64,000 bases of DNA, from contig NC_134441.1 in the NCBI RefSeq assembly GCF_030867145.1, positions 4,776,992-4,840,991 on the forward strand, written 5' to 3'. The stretch is from Opisthocomus hoazin. Its lineage: Eukaryota; Chordata; Aves; Opisthocomiformes; Opisthocomidae. The translations under genes and the position numbers were made by a program. The notes under the pieces were generated by a model. That model did no database searches, was not told the DNA's origin, and worked only from the letters and a program-made list of their open reading frames with translations. The stretch's first letter is position 1. Each line of letters starts with the position of its first letter. Positions 11,720 to 24,795 of this stretch are shown here, one piece after another.

Positions 11720-14017
11720 AGCTGTTCAGCATCTGGAAGAAAGAGTGGGAGGAATTCTCTCTACAATATTAGAAATAAGCAGCTCTTGACATAAGTCCTC
11801 CTGAGCCTGCCAAGAAAGAATGCAGCTTCTTGAAACAACACATAAGCCTTTACTCATGTCTCAATGTCAGCTCCTGTGCTGAATATTTACTGGCTTGTAA
11901 AGGGAAAGAGCTCAAGGTTCGCTTTTACAACACAGGGCTTTGAAAGGACACCTTAATATTATTGACAAGGAATCATTGTTTATTCATCTCTCATTCAGTA
12001 TTAAGTCCCCAACGCCAAGAGAATTTCAGTCTTCTTTGTCTTTGATTTATGCATGAATGAGATTTCTTTCCTCCTGCAAACACGTATTTGCAGAAGTAAA
12101 ATCTGATCCTTGGAGTTGTTGCAATACTGTTGCTTTTCACAGTCCTAGAAGCAGAAAGCAACCTCAAAGTGTAAATGCACTTCACATCTGTACCTGGCCA
12201 GGATGCTAATGAAGCATGCCACAGTAAATAAACATTGAGCTCAAAGTGAAAGACGAGAGTAGATGGACCTAAGCTTGGGTTTTACATAGACAAGTCACAG
12301 AGGCAGAACAAGCCACCTAATTTTCCCCCTACATTTGCCTCTGTTCTCAATGCATTAAAATTATGGCACAGTATTAGTACACCTAAGAAACCTCTTACAA
12401 AGGGCCCATATACAGATCTTGCTAACCTTGCAGGATCAAAAATAAAATCTGTAAAAGAAAGAACCACATCTTGGGCAGATTCCCTAGTATTTACTCAAAC
12501 ACCAGCCTGATGGAGCTATGTCAGAAAACAAGAAAGGCCTGGCAAAGTTGGCATCTCTTTTCTGGTGTAATAACCAAGAACACTTTAGGTCCTATAAGCA
12601 CTCATAAATTTTCCTTGCAGCACTTGCTGCCTCAGATATATGTCCTAAAAGGTGCTGATATGTCACCCCAAGCAAAGGACTTGCTTCTCCCTGCCTTCGA
12701 GCAAATGAGTATGCAGTGACAGGGAAAATGAAGCTAACGGTTCTCAGCTCACCCTGCAGCGGTCCGGAAGACACTGACAAGACACTTGAATTTGGAAGCA
12801 CAGTGTTTTTCAGACCATCAAGCTTTTGTTGTGTTTGGTGGGCCAGTGAATGGCATTGTCTACCTCCTCCTATACTTAGAAATTGAGATATCTAGCTTAG
12901 CTGATTAGCTGAAGCAAATAGCTATTTGTTCTCCCACATGAATGCTGTGTAAGAAAGTTACGGAACGTCCCAAACAAGTTAAATTAGAGAAGACTTCAAA
13001 TCAAATCCCTGGACCCAAACCCATATTTATTTCCAAAAGCATGCACTCACAGACAGCAAATCTGTAGCATTAACCCATTTTTAGTTTAAATAAGAAACCC
13101 ACCCCACCCCTTAAAGCTTTTCTTAGGGTTTTTCAACAAGATCTAGAATATGAAACTAGAAGTGTTGAAACACCACAAGAAAATATTCTCATGGTACTTC
13201 CAGCCAAAATCAGAGGCAGAAAAGCTGGAAATCTCATAAGAAAGTCACGTGAGACTCGTAGCTGAGGTTTTTGGTCTCACGGGGTTCAGATACGTGGGAC
13301 GCTTATTTGAACAAAACCTGAACTCTGAAGCATTTTGAAAAACACCCATTAAATTGAGAAAAACTAGCAAGATATCAGATCTTCCCTGCACACACTTGCT
13401 GCCCAACCCTATCTGTATACTTCTTTTATAAAGTGAACCAATAAGGTCATTTGTGCCACCTCTCCTTTGGAGCTGGGAGATTTACACAGGGTCCCTCCAG
13501 CAATTTCAGATTTGTTGGGGTTTTGTGGCATTAGGCGAGGGGCTGTTGTGGAGCTACACATAGGCTGGCACAAATGGATCGGTCATTTAGTCCCAGAGCA
13601 AATCTGAAGTAGCAATATAATTTGAACCTGCAAGATGAAGATAAGTAGTCAGCATGCTGATGGCGATGTCTGGACAGCACAGTACTCCTGCCTATGAGAG
13701 ACAGAGGTTAGAATAATGAAGTCTTGGTCTCAGCTTCATCGTTTTTTTCTGTCATCAAACAGATGCTAAAGGACCTCTCTCTGTCCAGCGACTCTGAAAA
13801 GCACTCGAACCTCAGCATCAGGCAAGCCTGGTCCCAGCCACACCTCTGCTGCTGTCGTCTTTGCCAGCAAAACCAAACACATCATTTGTTTGGCTCACTC
13901 CAAGAATTTCTGCATGAAAACCGCCCTGTTCCCTTGTTGCAAGCAGAGTCATAGGCATTTGTCATCTTGATGGACATTTGGAGTGACAAGTCTCAGAAAC
14001 CATAGAAAGAACTCTAG

Positions 14018-14049
14018 GAAGAAAAAAAGAAAAGAAAGAAAAAAAAGGA
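14018..14049. repeat. A-rich GAAA tract
   Basis: A-rich run with spaced G residues (GAAAAAAAGAAAAGAAAG pattern). Simple low-complexity sequence. Confidence 0.8.
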
Positions 14050-15109
14050 GTACAGATTTAAGCAGCCCATATTTTTCTGTTATTTAAAGTGAACTTGGCA
14101 CTGGTAAAAGAGCTGCAGCCACAGAGGCTGAGTGTATCTGTCTGTCTAAAAAGCACTAGCAGAACAAGAGATTTCCCAGCGGCTCGCCATCTATCATCGC
14201 ATGTAAAATCTTTCTAGGATCAGGACTCTGTCCTGTGAAATACCGTAGGAGCACAGAACAGAGAGCAGGTGGTGGTCAGCTGGGAAGTAAGAACACAGCG
14301 GAGTGCCGTGATTTTCCCCTCAGGGTCACAACCTGTGGACCACATTGACCTGGCAGTTGATGTGTCCCGACCAAAATCTTTGAGGGATGCATATGACATC
14401 CCACTGTCCTCTCTGCTCAGTATTTTCTGCTGAGAGCAACAGCCAAGATTTCCATTTTGAGTGGAGCAGATAGTCTCTACTGCAAAGAATTGAGAGCTGG
14501 AGTATCATATAGGTGACTTTTCATTTACTCAGGTTGAGGCTAAGCAGGTCACCAATCTCTCTTCCTTGTAGGGCAGGGAAAGTTCAGTATTCCAGTTTCT
14601 ACAGTTAATGTTCATTCAGATTAACTGTTTTACGTTTCTGAGGTTTCATGTAATCTGTAAGATTATTCAAATCCCAAATACCTAAGATCTGCCCGCTATC
14701 CAAATAAATGTCTCCTCATTTTTTTTTAACATTGCTCTGCCAAATCCAAGGATAAATTACATACAGCGTAAAGGAATATTTTCCTTTGCCAGGCTCTAAT
14801 ATCTTGAAAACCCACGGCATTGAAAAGAGGAAACATTAATCTAGGAATATTTCTTGCTTTTCTACTCATCAGACTCAGCAAATCAGGATTTCACAAAGCT
14901 TCTTCAGTCTTACTTGCTAAATTCCTCTGCCTCTCAGAAATTTTTCAATTTTCTGAAAGGTAACAATGACAGACTGGAGTGTCATATACCAGTTGAAGTC
15001 AGTTAAAGAAGATCTTGTTGCTTTACTGAAGTGGAAGTTGTTTAATTCTAGGTATGCCTGTTAGCCTCACATTAACTAATGCTGATGTTTGAATGGGTTT
15101 TTATTAGGA

Positions 15110-15245
15110 ACTCCGTTTTAAGATAAAGCTACTGAGGCACAGAGTGACCTGGTGATTTGCTCAGGGAAGATTTCAGCTGTCCCGTGTTGAATCCATGCCT
15201 GGTAATCAGCCCTGTATCCTACTCAGAGATACCCTTATCCTCTTT
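15110..15245 (-). repeat. MIR/CORE-SINE-like relic
   Basis: Reads ACTGAGGCACAGAGTGACC, then GATTTGCTCAGGG, CAGCTGT, TGAATCCATGCCT and CCTGTATCCTAC. The order matches the reverse complement of a MIR-type SINE ('actgaggcacagagaggt ... acttgcccaaggt ... cagct ... gaacccaggtct'). It is one of the clearer relics in the window, old and interrupted by small gaps. Confidence 0.55.
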
Positions 15246-15729
15246 CTTGTCTTCATATTGTTTGGATAAGCAAGACCATGCTGCAAATCCACTCAGCAGG
15301 ACAGGCTGTTGACACTGATTATTTCTGGATGATTGCTCCCGACAATAGAGCCAAAGGGAAAAGCCAGCTGGTCTTCAAGATGTGGCACTAAGCTCAAGGC
15401 TTATCTGGGACTTGCACCATGCAGTGTCATCATTTTCCAGAAGGAAAAGGTATCTAATAGCTCACGAGAGAACTGTTGTAGTGAGGCAGCTGTGTGTATC
15501 TGCTCACTATCTGCTTGCTGCATTACTCATACCTACTTCATCATCCTTCTGCACAGAGCCTTTAAGTCTCACTAACATATTGGCCTTTAAATTTTTTCCC
15601 AAGAAGCCCGAGAGTCAAAGGGCACTTTCTGTGAATGAATGTATCCAAGATTTATTCTGTTTCTTGCCTAATTATAATGAGACTCGCGGGGAGAAGGTTA
15701 TACTCTCTGGCCAGACTAATCCTGTCTTT

Positions 15730-15800
15730 TCCTGTCACTGCACATAAGTAAACTGAAGCTTCTCCATCTGTAAAATGGAGCTAATCCATAAGCATAATCA
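15730..15800 (+). repeat. Possible MIR-like fragment
   Basis: Contains CTTCTCCATCTGTAAAATGGAGCT, close to the 'ccatctgtaaaatgggga' core of MIR elements in the sense direction. The flanks are too decayed to extend the match. Confidence 0.35.
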
Positions 15801-17281
15801 ACTACTTTTTGAAGGCAGATTGTTTAATATATGACAGTATTATGAAAATCCAAGATGCTACGAGGTAGCTTGTGGTGCATTAAAATAAAGATCTTCCACC
15901 CAGCTTGATAAATGTAATTGAATCACTTATATTCCCAGGAGGAGATTAAGCATTTGTATTAGGGATTCGAGTAAAATGTCATGCCTTCTACGCAGAGCAG
16001 GCTGCATATTTCTCATACTGACAGAGAAGGAGAAAAATAGCAAGACTGAGCTAAGGGGAAACAAATTGCTGAAGAGGAGAGCTATGTATTGCAAGCAACT
16101 ATCGCGTAAGAAATAACACATCTTTTATTTCCACAACACGTTCAAAGATCTAGTTGATGCAGATTACTGTCTGTTATACTGAGCTCAAACCCAGGCTGAG
16201 AAATGTCCTCTCCTTCAGCATCACAATAACTTAAGATCTTTTTCAGAGTCAAAGATGACCAAGTGTTAATACCGAAAAGCAAAAATGATTTTCTAGTACT
16301 CATTGTCTCGGACTGAATAACAAGACCTTCTGGTATTGATCGGAATTTCTCCTGTGATCTGCAAAAACCTGGTCCTTGTAAACCATTTTCTGAAGTAAGA
16401 AAACACAAATCTAGCCAGCGGTTTTCCACTTAAAAAGCAATTCCACTCAGCTCATGACCACAGCATCATTGTTTTGTGATACAAAACCTTTGCTGAATAT
16501 TGCTGAATACTCACTCCCACTGACTGACGTTAGGACTGTGGGAATTGTATGCAAGCTGGTTTGGGCTTTTTTTGCTTTGCCAGTCCTTGGTTGCAAAAAT
16601 GTTTGATTTTTCTTCTGTCTGCCGCAGCATTTTGCCTGCATGTTGTACAAGTTTGGCTGCCAGTGGTTTTTAAAGATGTTTCTTGAAATGGGCACTGCAT
16701 TTTCTGAACATGGTACTCTGATGTCATTGAATTTTCTATGTGCTGTTTTTAAGGCCCATTGGTTATCATGCGACCTGTTCCAACAGTCATGCTGGTCATT
16801 TTCTTGAACAAAACTGAATGTATATGAAATATTGCTAGGTGAACAAATAAATTATTGGGGGAAATGTGCACTTTGTGACATGTGAGCTGCAAGTCTGTTT
16901 GCTTGTTTGTTTTTTTTCCCCTAAAGTATTTATACAGATGTGACTTCTCCCTTTCAACAAACATTTGAGGCAGAGGATCAGGTAAAGATTCCTACCAACA
17001 GTGCTGATCTCAGTGGGTTTTAGTGGGAGTAAGGTACAAGGAGAATAAAAGAATCAAACTTGTATTTCCATGGTAAAAAGTTAAAGTTCTTAAAAAATTT
17101 TGAAAGGAAACTGAAAAGTTCATTTGGGCCCCAGACCCTTACCTTTTTCAGTGTGTGTACAGTAAACCATCACGTCCCAGACGAAATCCAGCCCATTTTG
17201 CTGTATTCCTTACAAACAAACATTAAGAGAACAATCCCTGTGAACCTAAGAATGTAAATCCTCTTTGGGAAAGACAGCGCT

Positions 17282-17345
17282 GAATTACTATTTTCCATGA
17301 TTTATAAAGGGAGAACTGAGACACAGAGAAGGAAAGACAGATTTC
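17282..17345 (-). repeat. Possible MIR-like fragment
   Basis: Contains ATTTATAAAGGGAGAACTG followed by AGACACAGAGAAGG, resembling the reverse-complement MIR core 'ttttacagatgaggaaactgaggcacagagagg'. Short and decayed. Confidence 0.35.
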
Positions 17346-20119
17346 CAAAACAGCTGATCCACTAGGAACTTCGAAAGCCCCAGCTGCAGCTGTCACTGGT
17401 GAAACCCTCAAAAATTTCACCCCAGGGCTCAGGGAAACTCTGGACAAAAACTCCAAGTGGAAAAAACAGTTGCGCTCCTGCTTCTTTTATAGGTCTGTTC
17501 TTCCTCTGGCTTACAAACTGCATTTACCCTGTGTTACTTGGTATTGCAGCAGAGCCCGGGAGCTTCAGCTAAGGACCAAGATTTGGTCCTTGACTGATAC
17601 AGACCTTGCTCTGAAGAATACCATCTAAACTTACAGAGGGATACGAGAAATGTTTCAACTATAGGTAATGTACAGTGTCAGAATGCCTTTTTCATCACTA
17701 GATTTACCATCAGATAAAAGAAGTACAGTTATTTTTAATCAATGATAGGAAAATTGTGCAGGAATTGTGCATTTTTTGCTTGGTTTTGTAAAATAAATCC
17801 TGTTAAGATCATGTAGGACTACGTTGGGCTGTCTTAGCAATGTAGCTATAGGCACTTCCTCTGTTATGGGACACACTCCCTTGCTCTGAACCTGCCAGGT
17901 AAGGAGAGGAAGGAGTTACATTTTCTGACATTTTGGAGGAGAATTTTCTTTTCCTCACCAGGTCATAATTTTCTGACCTTAGGCAAGTCAATGCATTTAC
18001 ACCGTGTCTAAACTCCCCTCTGCGCAATGGATGTGATATATCCCAAGTGTCCCAGGAATGTTGAGCCTCATAAAATACCGTCTATGATTTTAAAAAGCTG
18101 ACACATGACAGGAAAATAAAGCCTGTTGGTGAATCGTTTCATTTGATTACAAGTACATGAATTGGGTAAATTCTGCTTGTGCTTTTCTGGGGATAAATTT
18201 CCTAACCTTTTCCGTTTCCTCAGATGACTTTGCTAGTTTCTCAGCAGCTTCTGTCCGTCCGTCCATTCAGTCTCATCAATAAACTGTTCCCGTCACATCC
18301 TTTTCTGTAACGGCCAAGGTAGGACAGAGTTCTTGCTGCTCTGCTAATGGCACAGTGAAAAAGAGCCACCAGGCTGCTACTTCTGCCTGTCTTCAATGTG
18401 AAGGCAAAAGTACATTGCAGGTTCAGCTGTCACTCATGCCCTGACCAGGGGCCAGCATAGCTGAGTACTGCACTGCTGAGAAATTCTGCTCAGGGCCACT
18501 TCGGAGGCTACTATGGATTATTTCTCTGACTTGAGCCATCAGGGTGAACGAACTCATGAAGGAGGCTCCAGGAGGTCCTTAATTTCCACCAGAATTACAT
18601 AATCAAGAGAAAAAAGCAACATTTCCACTTTCCCCATCTCTGTTCTACACATGAATTTCAACAATAATGTCTGTGCTCAGCATTACAAATAGGATTTAAA
18701 CAAATAATGTAAAACAATTCTCAGTTTTATATGTGATTCACCAAGAAACCCCAGACTTACTCTGGATTTCCTTACCCTTACAAGATACAGTTTTATAGAT
18801 GCCACACTAGTTAAAATACACGAAATACTATTAAAGCAGTACACTTCAGTCAAGTATCTCCAAGTGTTTTTAGAAACATTGCTCAATTAAGCCTTTCCAA
18901 TGCAGAGACCGCATTATACTTATCCCTTTAAAGGTTCCCAAGCTGTTTCACAATTTTTAACTTAACGTAACTTTAAACTAACCATGTGAAAAGGTAAAAT
19001 CATCCTCCCCTCTGGTGTGAAAGGAAGCATCTGGTTTAGTGTCTACGTTAACATCACACTACAGCTTTGATAAGGAAACTATTTCCCTCACCAGTGAGAC
19101 CTTCAAGGCAAATGCAAGTGGCAGCGTATTACTGCCCAAATATGACTCTGGCCACAAGAACACAGTCAACACAACTGCCTTTGCCTGCCCGAATGCAGTG
19201 TTTAATGACCCACAGATGGGTGAGGCTAATGGGACTGCTCCATCTCCCAGAGAAATTCTGCCGATGCTCTCAAGAACTATTCAGGTTTTTTCATAAAGAT
19301 TCAGTCCCGGTGAGAAATTTTGCGATGGTTTTAATCACGCTCCCCTGCAGCATGAAAATCTTAGTGCTGCACCTTTTGTTTCATTAATCTAGCTGCAGGC
19401 AAAGGTCAAAGCAGTCAGGAGCTTTACTGAGGTTCAAACACTTCTGCAACGATAAGTGACACTGTGCTGGCAATTACAGGAGGAGCGGGAGCCAGAAAAC
19501 ATCCAGTTTTTCTTTCAGCTTGTTATTGACCTAATGCTATCGTAGTTCTTACAGTAAACTTCTGCTGTTCATTAAAGTGGTAAGTGAGCCAAACAGGTAT
19601 TTGTTCAAATCCACTAGTTCAATTAATGCAATTACCAGCCGCTGATCTTTATCAGAAAGCTGCAGAACTGACTAAATGACTTTGGGGAAATGGCTTTTTT
19701 CTCCCCAGTATCAAACCTAGCACCATCCTCTGCATTTGGCCTGGGTGTGCAGGTGACATTATCTTCTGTATGAAGTAAATCGATTCAGAGCAGCTGTATG
19801 GACAGGCTACTGGTGATCTGTTGTTGCTGGCTTAGTTTATCGCTGTAATCATTAGGTCTATAAGGGACAGATTCCCAGATCTAATTAGAAGTAGGCCTGT
19901 TAATATAGTAGTCTCTCCCCCGAAGCAAAGAGAAACCTGCACAAAAGGCATCAGCGACACTGGTAAGAAATTCTGCACAAACATTTCTAAGTGTTTAACT
20001 GAAATCACAGCATGGGCTTGTGCACAGCAAAAGAGGCGTAACAAATACGGAGTGGGACAGAATTTCAGCTGAGGATCGTACCCCAACACACTTCCACACC
20101 AGAGCACATCTTTTAGCTT

Positions 20120-20877
20120 TTACAGTCTGTTATAATTGAAGTGCTCTGTTTTGTTTTCAAGAAAAAACAGTGCATGATGGATAGAAGATTTCTGGGTATG
20201 TTTTCTTTTTCTTTTGCATTTTCTTCCTGACATATTTTGGCAGAAAAGGTGGGGGGGGAACGGGGGCAGAAAAAAATGAATGCCTCCCATATCCGAAAAA
20301 AAATGAAGGGCTGATCCTGTTTCCCCTCAACCCAATTAAAAATATATATTGAAGCAGATCCAGCATTCCTTACCCATGTTGAGCAGTCAGTTACCAAGGA
20401 AGGCCAGTAGCTCTGGTGGGACAGCAGCGGGTTACCTTTAGCTCCCCAGCCTGCAGCAGGTCTATGCCTGGTGAACACCAACCTCACGACAGCGATCACC
20501 AGCACACTTGTATCACGGGCTGAAAGCTGCTCCTTCACTCTCATAAGCACTCCCTGGAGGTAAAGGAGGAGCAATACTAGTTTTCAGAAGGCTGAGCAAC
20601 AAATGCTTGCAGATCCAAGAGTCCTGAGGGAGTCAAACGCGGTCGTCTCGTGTCATACTGCTGTCCCACTGATAACACAGGGGGAAAAGCCCATTTATAT
20701 AATACTGGGCTGAGGATTTTCTGTTACTTCTTAGGATAAACTTACCGCTTTCTTCATTTCAGGTGTAACATCACCTTCTAGACCAAGCCCTGAGGCCTTG
20801 GCAACAATGAACTTCACTGGGACTCCACTGGATGTAAAACTGTGCCCAATTTCATCTAGCGAGTAACGAATTAGCAT
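20120..20877 (-). other. Unrecognised three-segment exon-like structure
   Basis: I do not recognise this. On the minus strand, segment 1 (20746-20877) runs from an ATG through 44 open codons, including GVPVKFIVAKASGLGLEGDV, to a GCG|GTAAGT donor. Segment 2 (20436-20553) follows a pyrimidine-rich CTCCTCCTTTACCTCCAG acceptor, adds 39 codons and one base, and ends AAAG|GTAAC. Segment 3 (20120-20226) follows a TGTCAG acceptor and stays open for 34 codons after the split Gly codon to TAA. The implied introns are 192 and 209 bp. Phases are compatible throughout, giving 118 codons. Against it: the ATG context is weak, no family is recognisable, and comparable splice-flanked frames occur by chance elsewhere in the window. 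It could be a small gene, a lncRNA or coincidence. Confidence 0.22.
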
Positions 20878-23800
20878 CAACAAAGGATTCTCTCAACCTA
20901 CATGTTTTATTCCCCACTTGGTTTATGTGCAACACAGAAATAAAGGCCTGTGATGTTACTGGTAGTGGCAAGACAGCATAAAGTTCCCTTTGCACAGTAA
21001 TATGTTGGGATACCAGTGAAGTTCCCATCCACAGATCTGCTGACTAAAGGGAGCAGACCTGCTTTTCAGCATGGATATCCAGACTATTGCACTGAAACCA
21101 ACTCCTTATCACATTATCCTATGTGTGCATATATGTATATTTATGCGTATATGTAATGTACACAGATGCAGATCCTGTCTCACCTTAGCCCAGAGCATCC
21201 TATTCAATATCTGAAGGCATTTTCACAGTTGAGACTGAGTGAAAAAAATAGGGGGAAAAATATAGTCTGCAGGGAGCAGAAATCTATCAGTGGATCTGGA
21301 GATTTATTTCAGAAACTGGAGCTCTGTATGAGATCTATTTTCAAATAGAAATACCTACCCTGAACTTGCTGACCAAGAGTAAGAGCACATACCTGATTTT
21401 GCACATTCCTAAATTGTTTCTTCACTCCTTCGGGTATCTGTTGCAAAGCAGAGAGAAGAGAGTGTTAGAGGGCTTCATTAAATAGCCCAGTTGTTGCTGG
21501 TTTCCTCACTACGGACAGCCATACGCTCACATTTGCACATGGCTCTGCATTTTTCCCCCGCTCCCTGCAACATGCACCTGATTTTCCTCTCAGCAGCTGA
21601 TCCCTACGGATGGAGCTGGCCAAGGCTGAGGAAAACAGGGCTTTTTGCAGCTGCGTCCTGCTTCCTTAGCAAGCGACAAGTCCTCTGCTGACTAACGCTG
21701 AGGAGACAGCATTTACACATTGCATTTTTCTTCATCAGTCACACATGCTTAAGCTTAGAGAAAACAGGGTTTGCCAGGAGAGCATCCAGGTCTAGGCAGG
21801 CTTAGTTATACAAAACATATGTAGTATCAATCCTAAACTATACAATGGAAAGGGGAGATGACAGCTGGGAAGTAACAACCCATGCTGATGAATGTTGAGC
21901 CCAGCTTCTGTCCGGTTTTCATGCTAACCTACCCAGGAGCAAGAACTTAGAGGAGCCAAGCGTATACGAACACAGCAACACATCCTCTGGCTAGTACAAT
22001 ATTTCCCTCCCCTCAAATATCTCTCCAATAAGCCTGAGTTTTTTACCATAATAGACCAGCTCCTCAGGGGTGAAAACTGGAGAAATTCCTCTCGCACTCT
22101 ATGAAATCCACGGCAGTATTTCAGCCCAGCTAAGGCTCTATTATACTAACATTTTTGGTTTCACTGGTTGGGGTTTTTTACCATTAAATAGCCTTTTGTT
22201 ATTAACATTCACAATTGCATTGTGTTGTTGGGTGTTGACATAAAGCTGAAGAGCTGCTGCCTGTTCCTTTACTGGTCTTTTTTTTCTCATTATAGCTGCT
22301 GAGATGGAGGCAGCTGGCAGCAAATGAAGCCTTCATGACAAGTTAGTTTTTGCTAATGCTACCTACCTTCAGCTGTGATGCTTCTTTATCACCAAGTTGC
22401 TGCTGGAAATCACACTGAGCTACTTCGAGATGAAACATTTACTATTTATTAGTGAATCAAGCAACAGTATTGATGTTTATTGGCCCCATGCCTCTTAAAC
22501 CAAATATCCCCTATGCTGACAGCTCCCATGATTTATCCTTGAGAGAGACCGTACTATCTGAACTCCAGCTCAGGGACTCCAAAATGCTACTTCAGTTTCA
22601 GGAATGTTCGGCGTTTCCCTTGAGAGTCATAAAAATCTCAAGCTAATGGTGCTATATCCGGAGATGTAGTGGAGGAGGGGGCAGGCAGGAAGAATATTAC
22701 CAGGGAAGCTTAGGTTTTAGAAGCATTTCTTCCCTTAAGCACGTGTAAAGAGGAGGGCAAGAAAATCTGTTGCTTACAGGCAGTGTTGTTAAGCCCAGGG
22801 GTCACTAATCAGCCCCCCAAAAGTTTAAAAACCCAAACCTTCCTAACATTTTATTTATTTAGTTTTAATCCCAAGAATTAGAGAAAATCAGCGATTTCGG
22901 AAAAGGGAAGCACCTCTTTCCATGGCTTTTGCAGTTAGTGGACGCCTGGACCAGCAATATCCCACACCAGGACTCCACAGGGGGAACGTCAAGGCGATCT
23001 CATGGAGAGCCGCTTCTCAGCACTGGCATTTCTGAAAGAGATGTGCTGGCGTGCAGGGAGGAGACAACCAACGCTATATAGAGCAACCATTTTCCTAAAA
23101 CACCTAGAAGACCTACAGCTTTTTGTTTGTATTCAAGCTTTTAGATCCTCACACCCATTGTGGTTTTTTTAACACATTGTGTATTTTTTACAGAAAGCAG
23201 CCCTTTCTTCACATATCATCTTATCCAGTGTGTCAACCAACCACTAAGAAATCAGGTTTTCTCAAAAATGCTGAGAGAGATCCATCTCAGAGATGGATGT
23301 GATTTAGGTTTGGGGATTATTTTTATTATTATTATTATTATTGGTGTTGCTATTATTATCAGTATTACTACTCCTATTCCATTGACCTTACATTTGTCTA
23401 GACTCTTACAGACTCTTAGCAAACTGACTCTCTTTTCCAGTTTCAATATTCCTGATTCAGAATCCCATCACAACATAATCACAGCAAAAAAGATCTCTTC
23501 AGTCTGTTTTCTTTAGTACTTAGTTCGAGCACTACTTCATAGCAGCCTGTTGCACCGAATCGCCAGACTCCCCGTGTTTCTGCTGTTCTGCCTGTCCTTC
23601 CTCCACTCCCGACCCAACGCTGTCACATCCTACTTCCAGAAAGGCATTTTGCTGCTACCAAATCTCACAAAATGTGGAGGCAGCAAACTAAAATTACTGT
23701 TCGCTTTAACTCGCTGCTGCTTCCAATAAGGAAAATAATATTTAGAGCAGGTTCAGTAAACAAGCAGCTTGTTTGGTCTCAGAATGTTAAAGTTGAACAT

Positions 23801-24795
23801 GACTTCGAAAAACCAGCCCGGCAGGAATTTTCTTGTGCAGTTAACAGAGAACTTGAGTCAGACAGTTCAAATGGGATAAATTCATGTCCCCAAAAAAAGC
23901 CTGTGCATTCCTACCTACTGCCTGAATAGTTATATGAGAATTTATAAAGTGCATGGCAAATCTGAAAAGCCAAAACTGTGCCAATGCAAAAAAAAAGGAA
24001 TGGGCACGGAGTCCAGACCCATAAATTGCCTCCTCCTTTTGCCAAAAGAATAGGTTCCATGTGGTTGTTAGCAAGCTATTTTAAGGCACTTCTATGCCTT
24101 TCACTATGTTGCTATATCCAAAGAACATTTGATTGGGAATTCAGCTGTCTAATTCTGAATGCATGACACGTAGCCCAAAAGAGGCAGTTAAATTAAATTA
24201 CAAGGCTTGGTTGGGTTGTTGTTTCATTTGTAACGTGCCTGGAGTGTCTGCTGGCTTCACCGGGAAATATCAATATAAATCTCATCTCAAGCTATATTTT
24301 CATATGGATCTGGGCATATTGAAAGGCTCCAGAGGACTCGTAAGAATCATATGCCCCTTCCTGGCGCTGCAAGGGGATCGTGTCTAAATACTCCAGAACC
24401 CAGTGTTCACATCGCTGGGGACATTTGTTTGGCTGGAAGCTATGTATAAAAATACAATTCAGTATCTATCGAAGCAGGTGGCAAGCAGCAAAATGGGCAA
24501 TAACCACCTGTTGCATCCCAAGAGCTGTTCTGGCATGTTCTGTGCAGCCTTGCCATCTTGTGGTCTGCTCGGCTCTGCAAGTGGGAAAGCAAAGGTGGGG
24601 TAAGAAGAGGGTCTGACAGTGCCTTGGGCAGAGAAAGTGGTGCTGCACTAACCCATGGGAAAAAGGTCAGGGCAGACAGGGAATTGCCCCCAGCCTGTTT
24701 GCCCACCCGTTTTACAGCAGTATATTGCTCCATTATCTGCACTGGGACAACCAATTCACGCTGGCAGGTCAGAGCCATGAACTGTGCTGCTGGAC
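20878..24795. other. Intergenic sequence
   Basis: No recognised gene or RNA. It contains TA-rich sequence around 21.12-21.16 kb and an ATT triplet repeat at 23.3 kb. The open frames here are short and have no family resemblance. Confidence 0.7.
23315..23380. repeat. (ATT)n repeat, imperfect
   Basis: Eight or so ATT/TTA units, then a decayed continuation (TATTATTATCAGTATTACTACT). It produces an Ile-rich open frame on the plus strand that has no other support. Confidence 0.85.

Larger units (their letters stand above)
11306..20119. other. Intergenic sequence, ADRA1A side
   Basis: Spacer between the converging genes. It holds an AAAT repeat near 11.70 kb, an A/G-rich tract near 14.03 kb and three MIR-like relics (15.1, 15.7 and 17.3 kb). 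No open frame here resembles a known protein. Part of the left end may belong to a longer ADRA1A 3' UTR. Confidence 0.7.
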
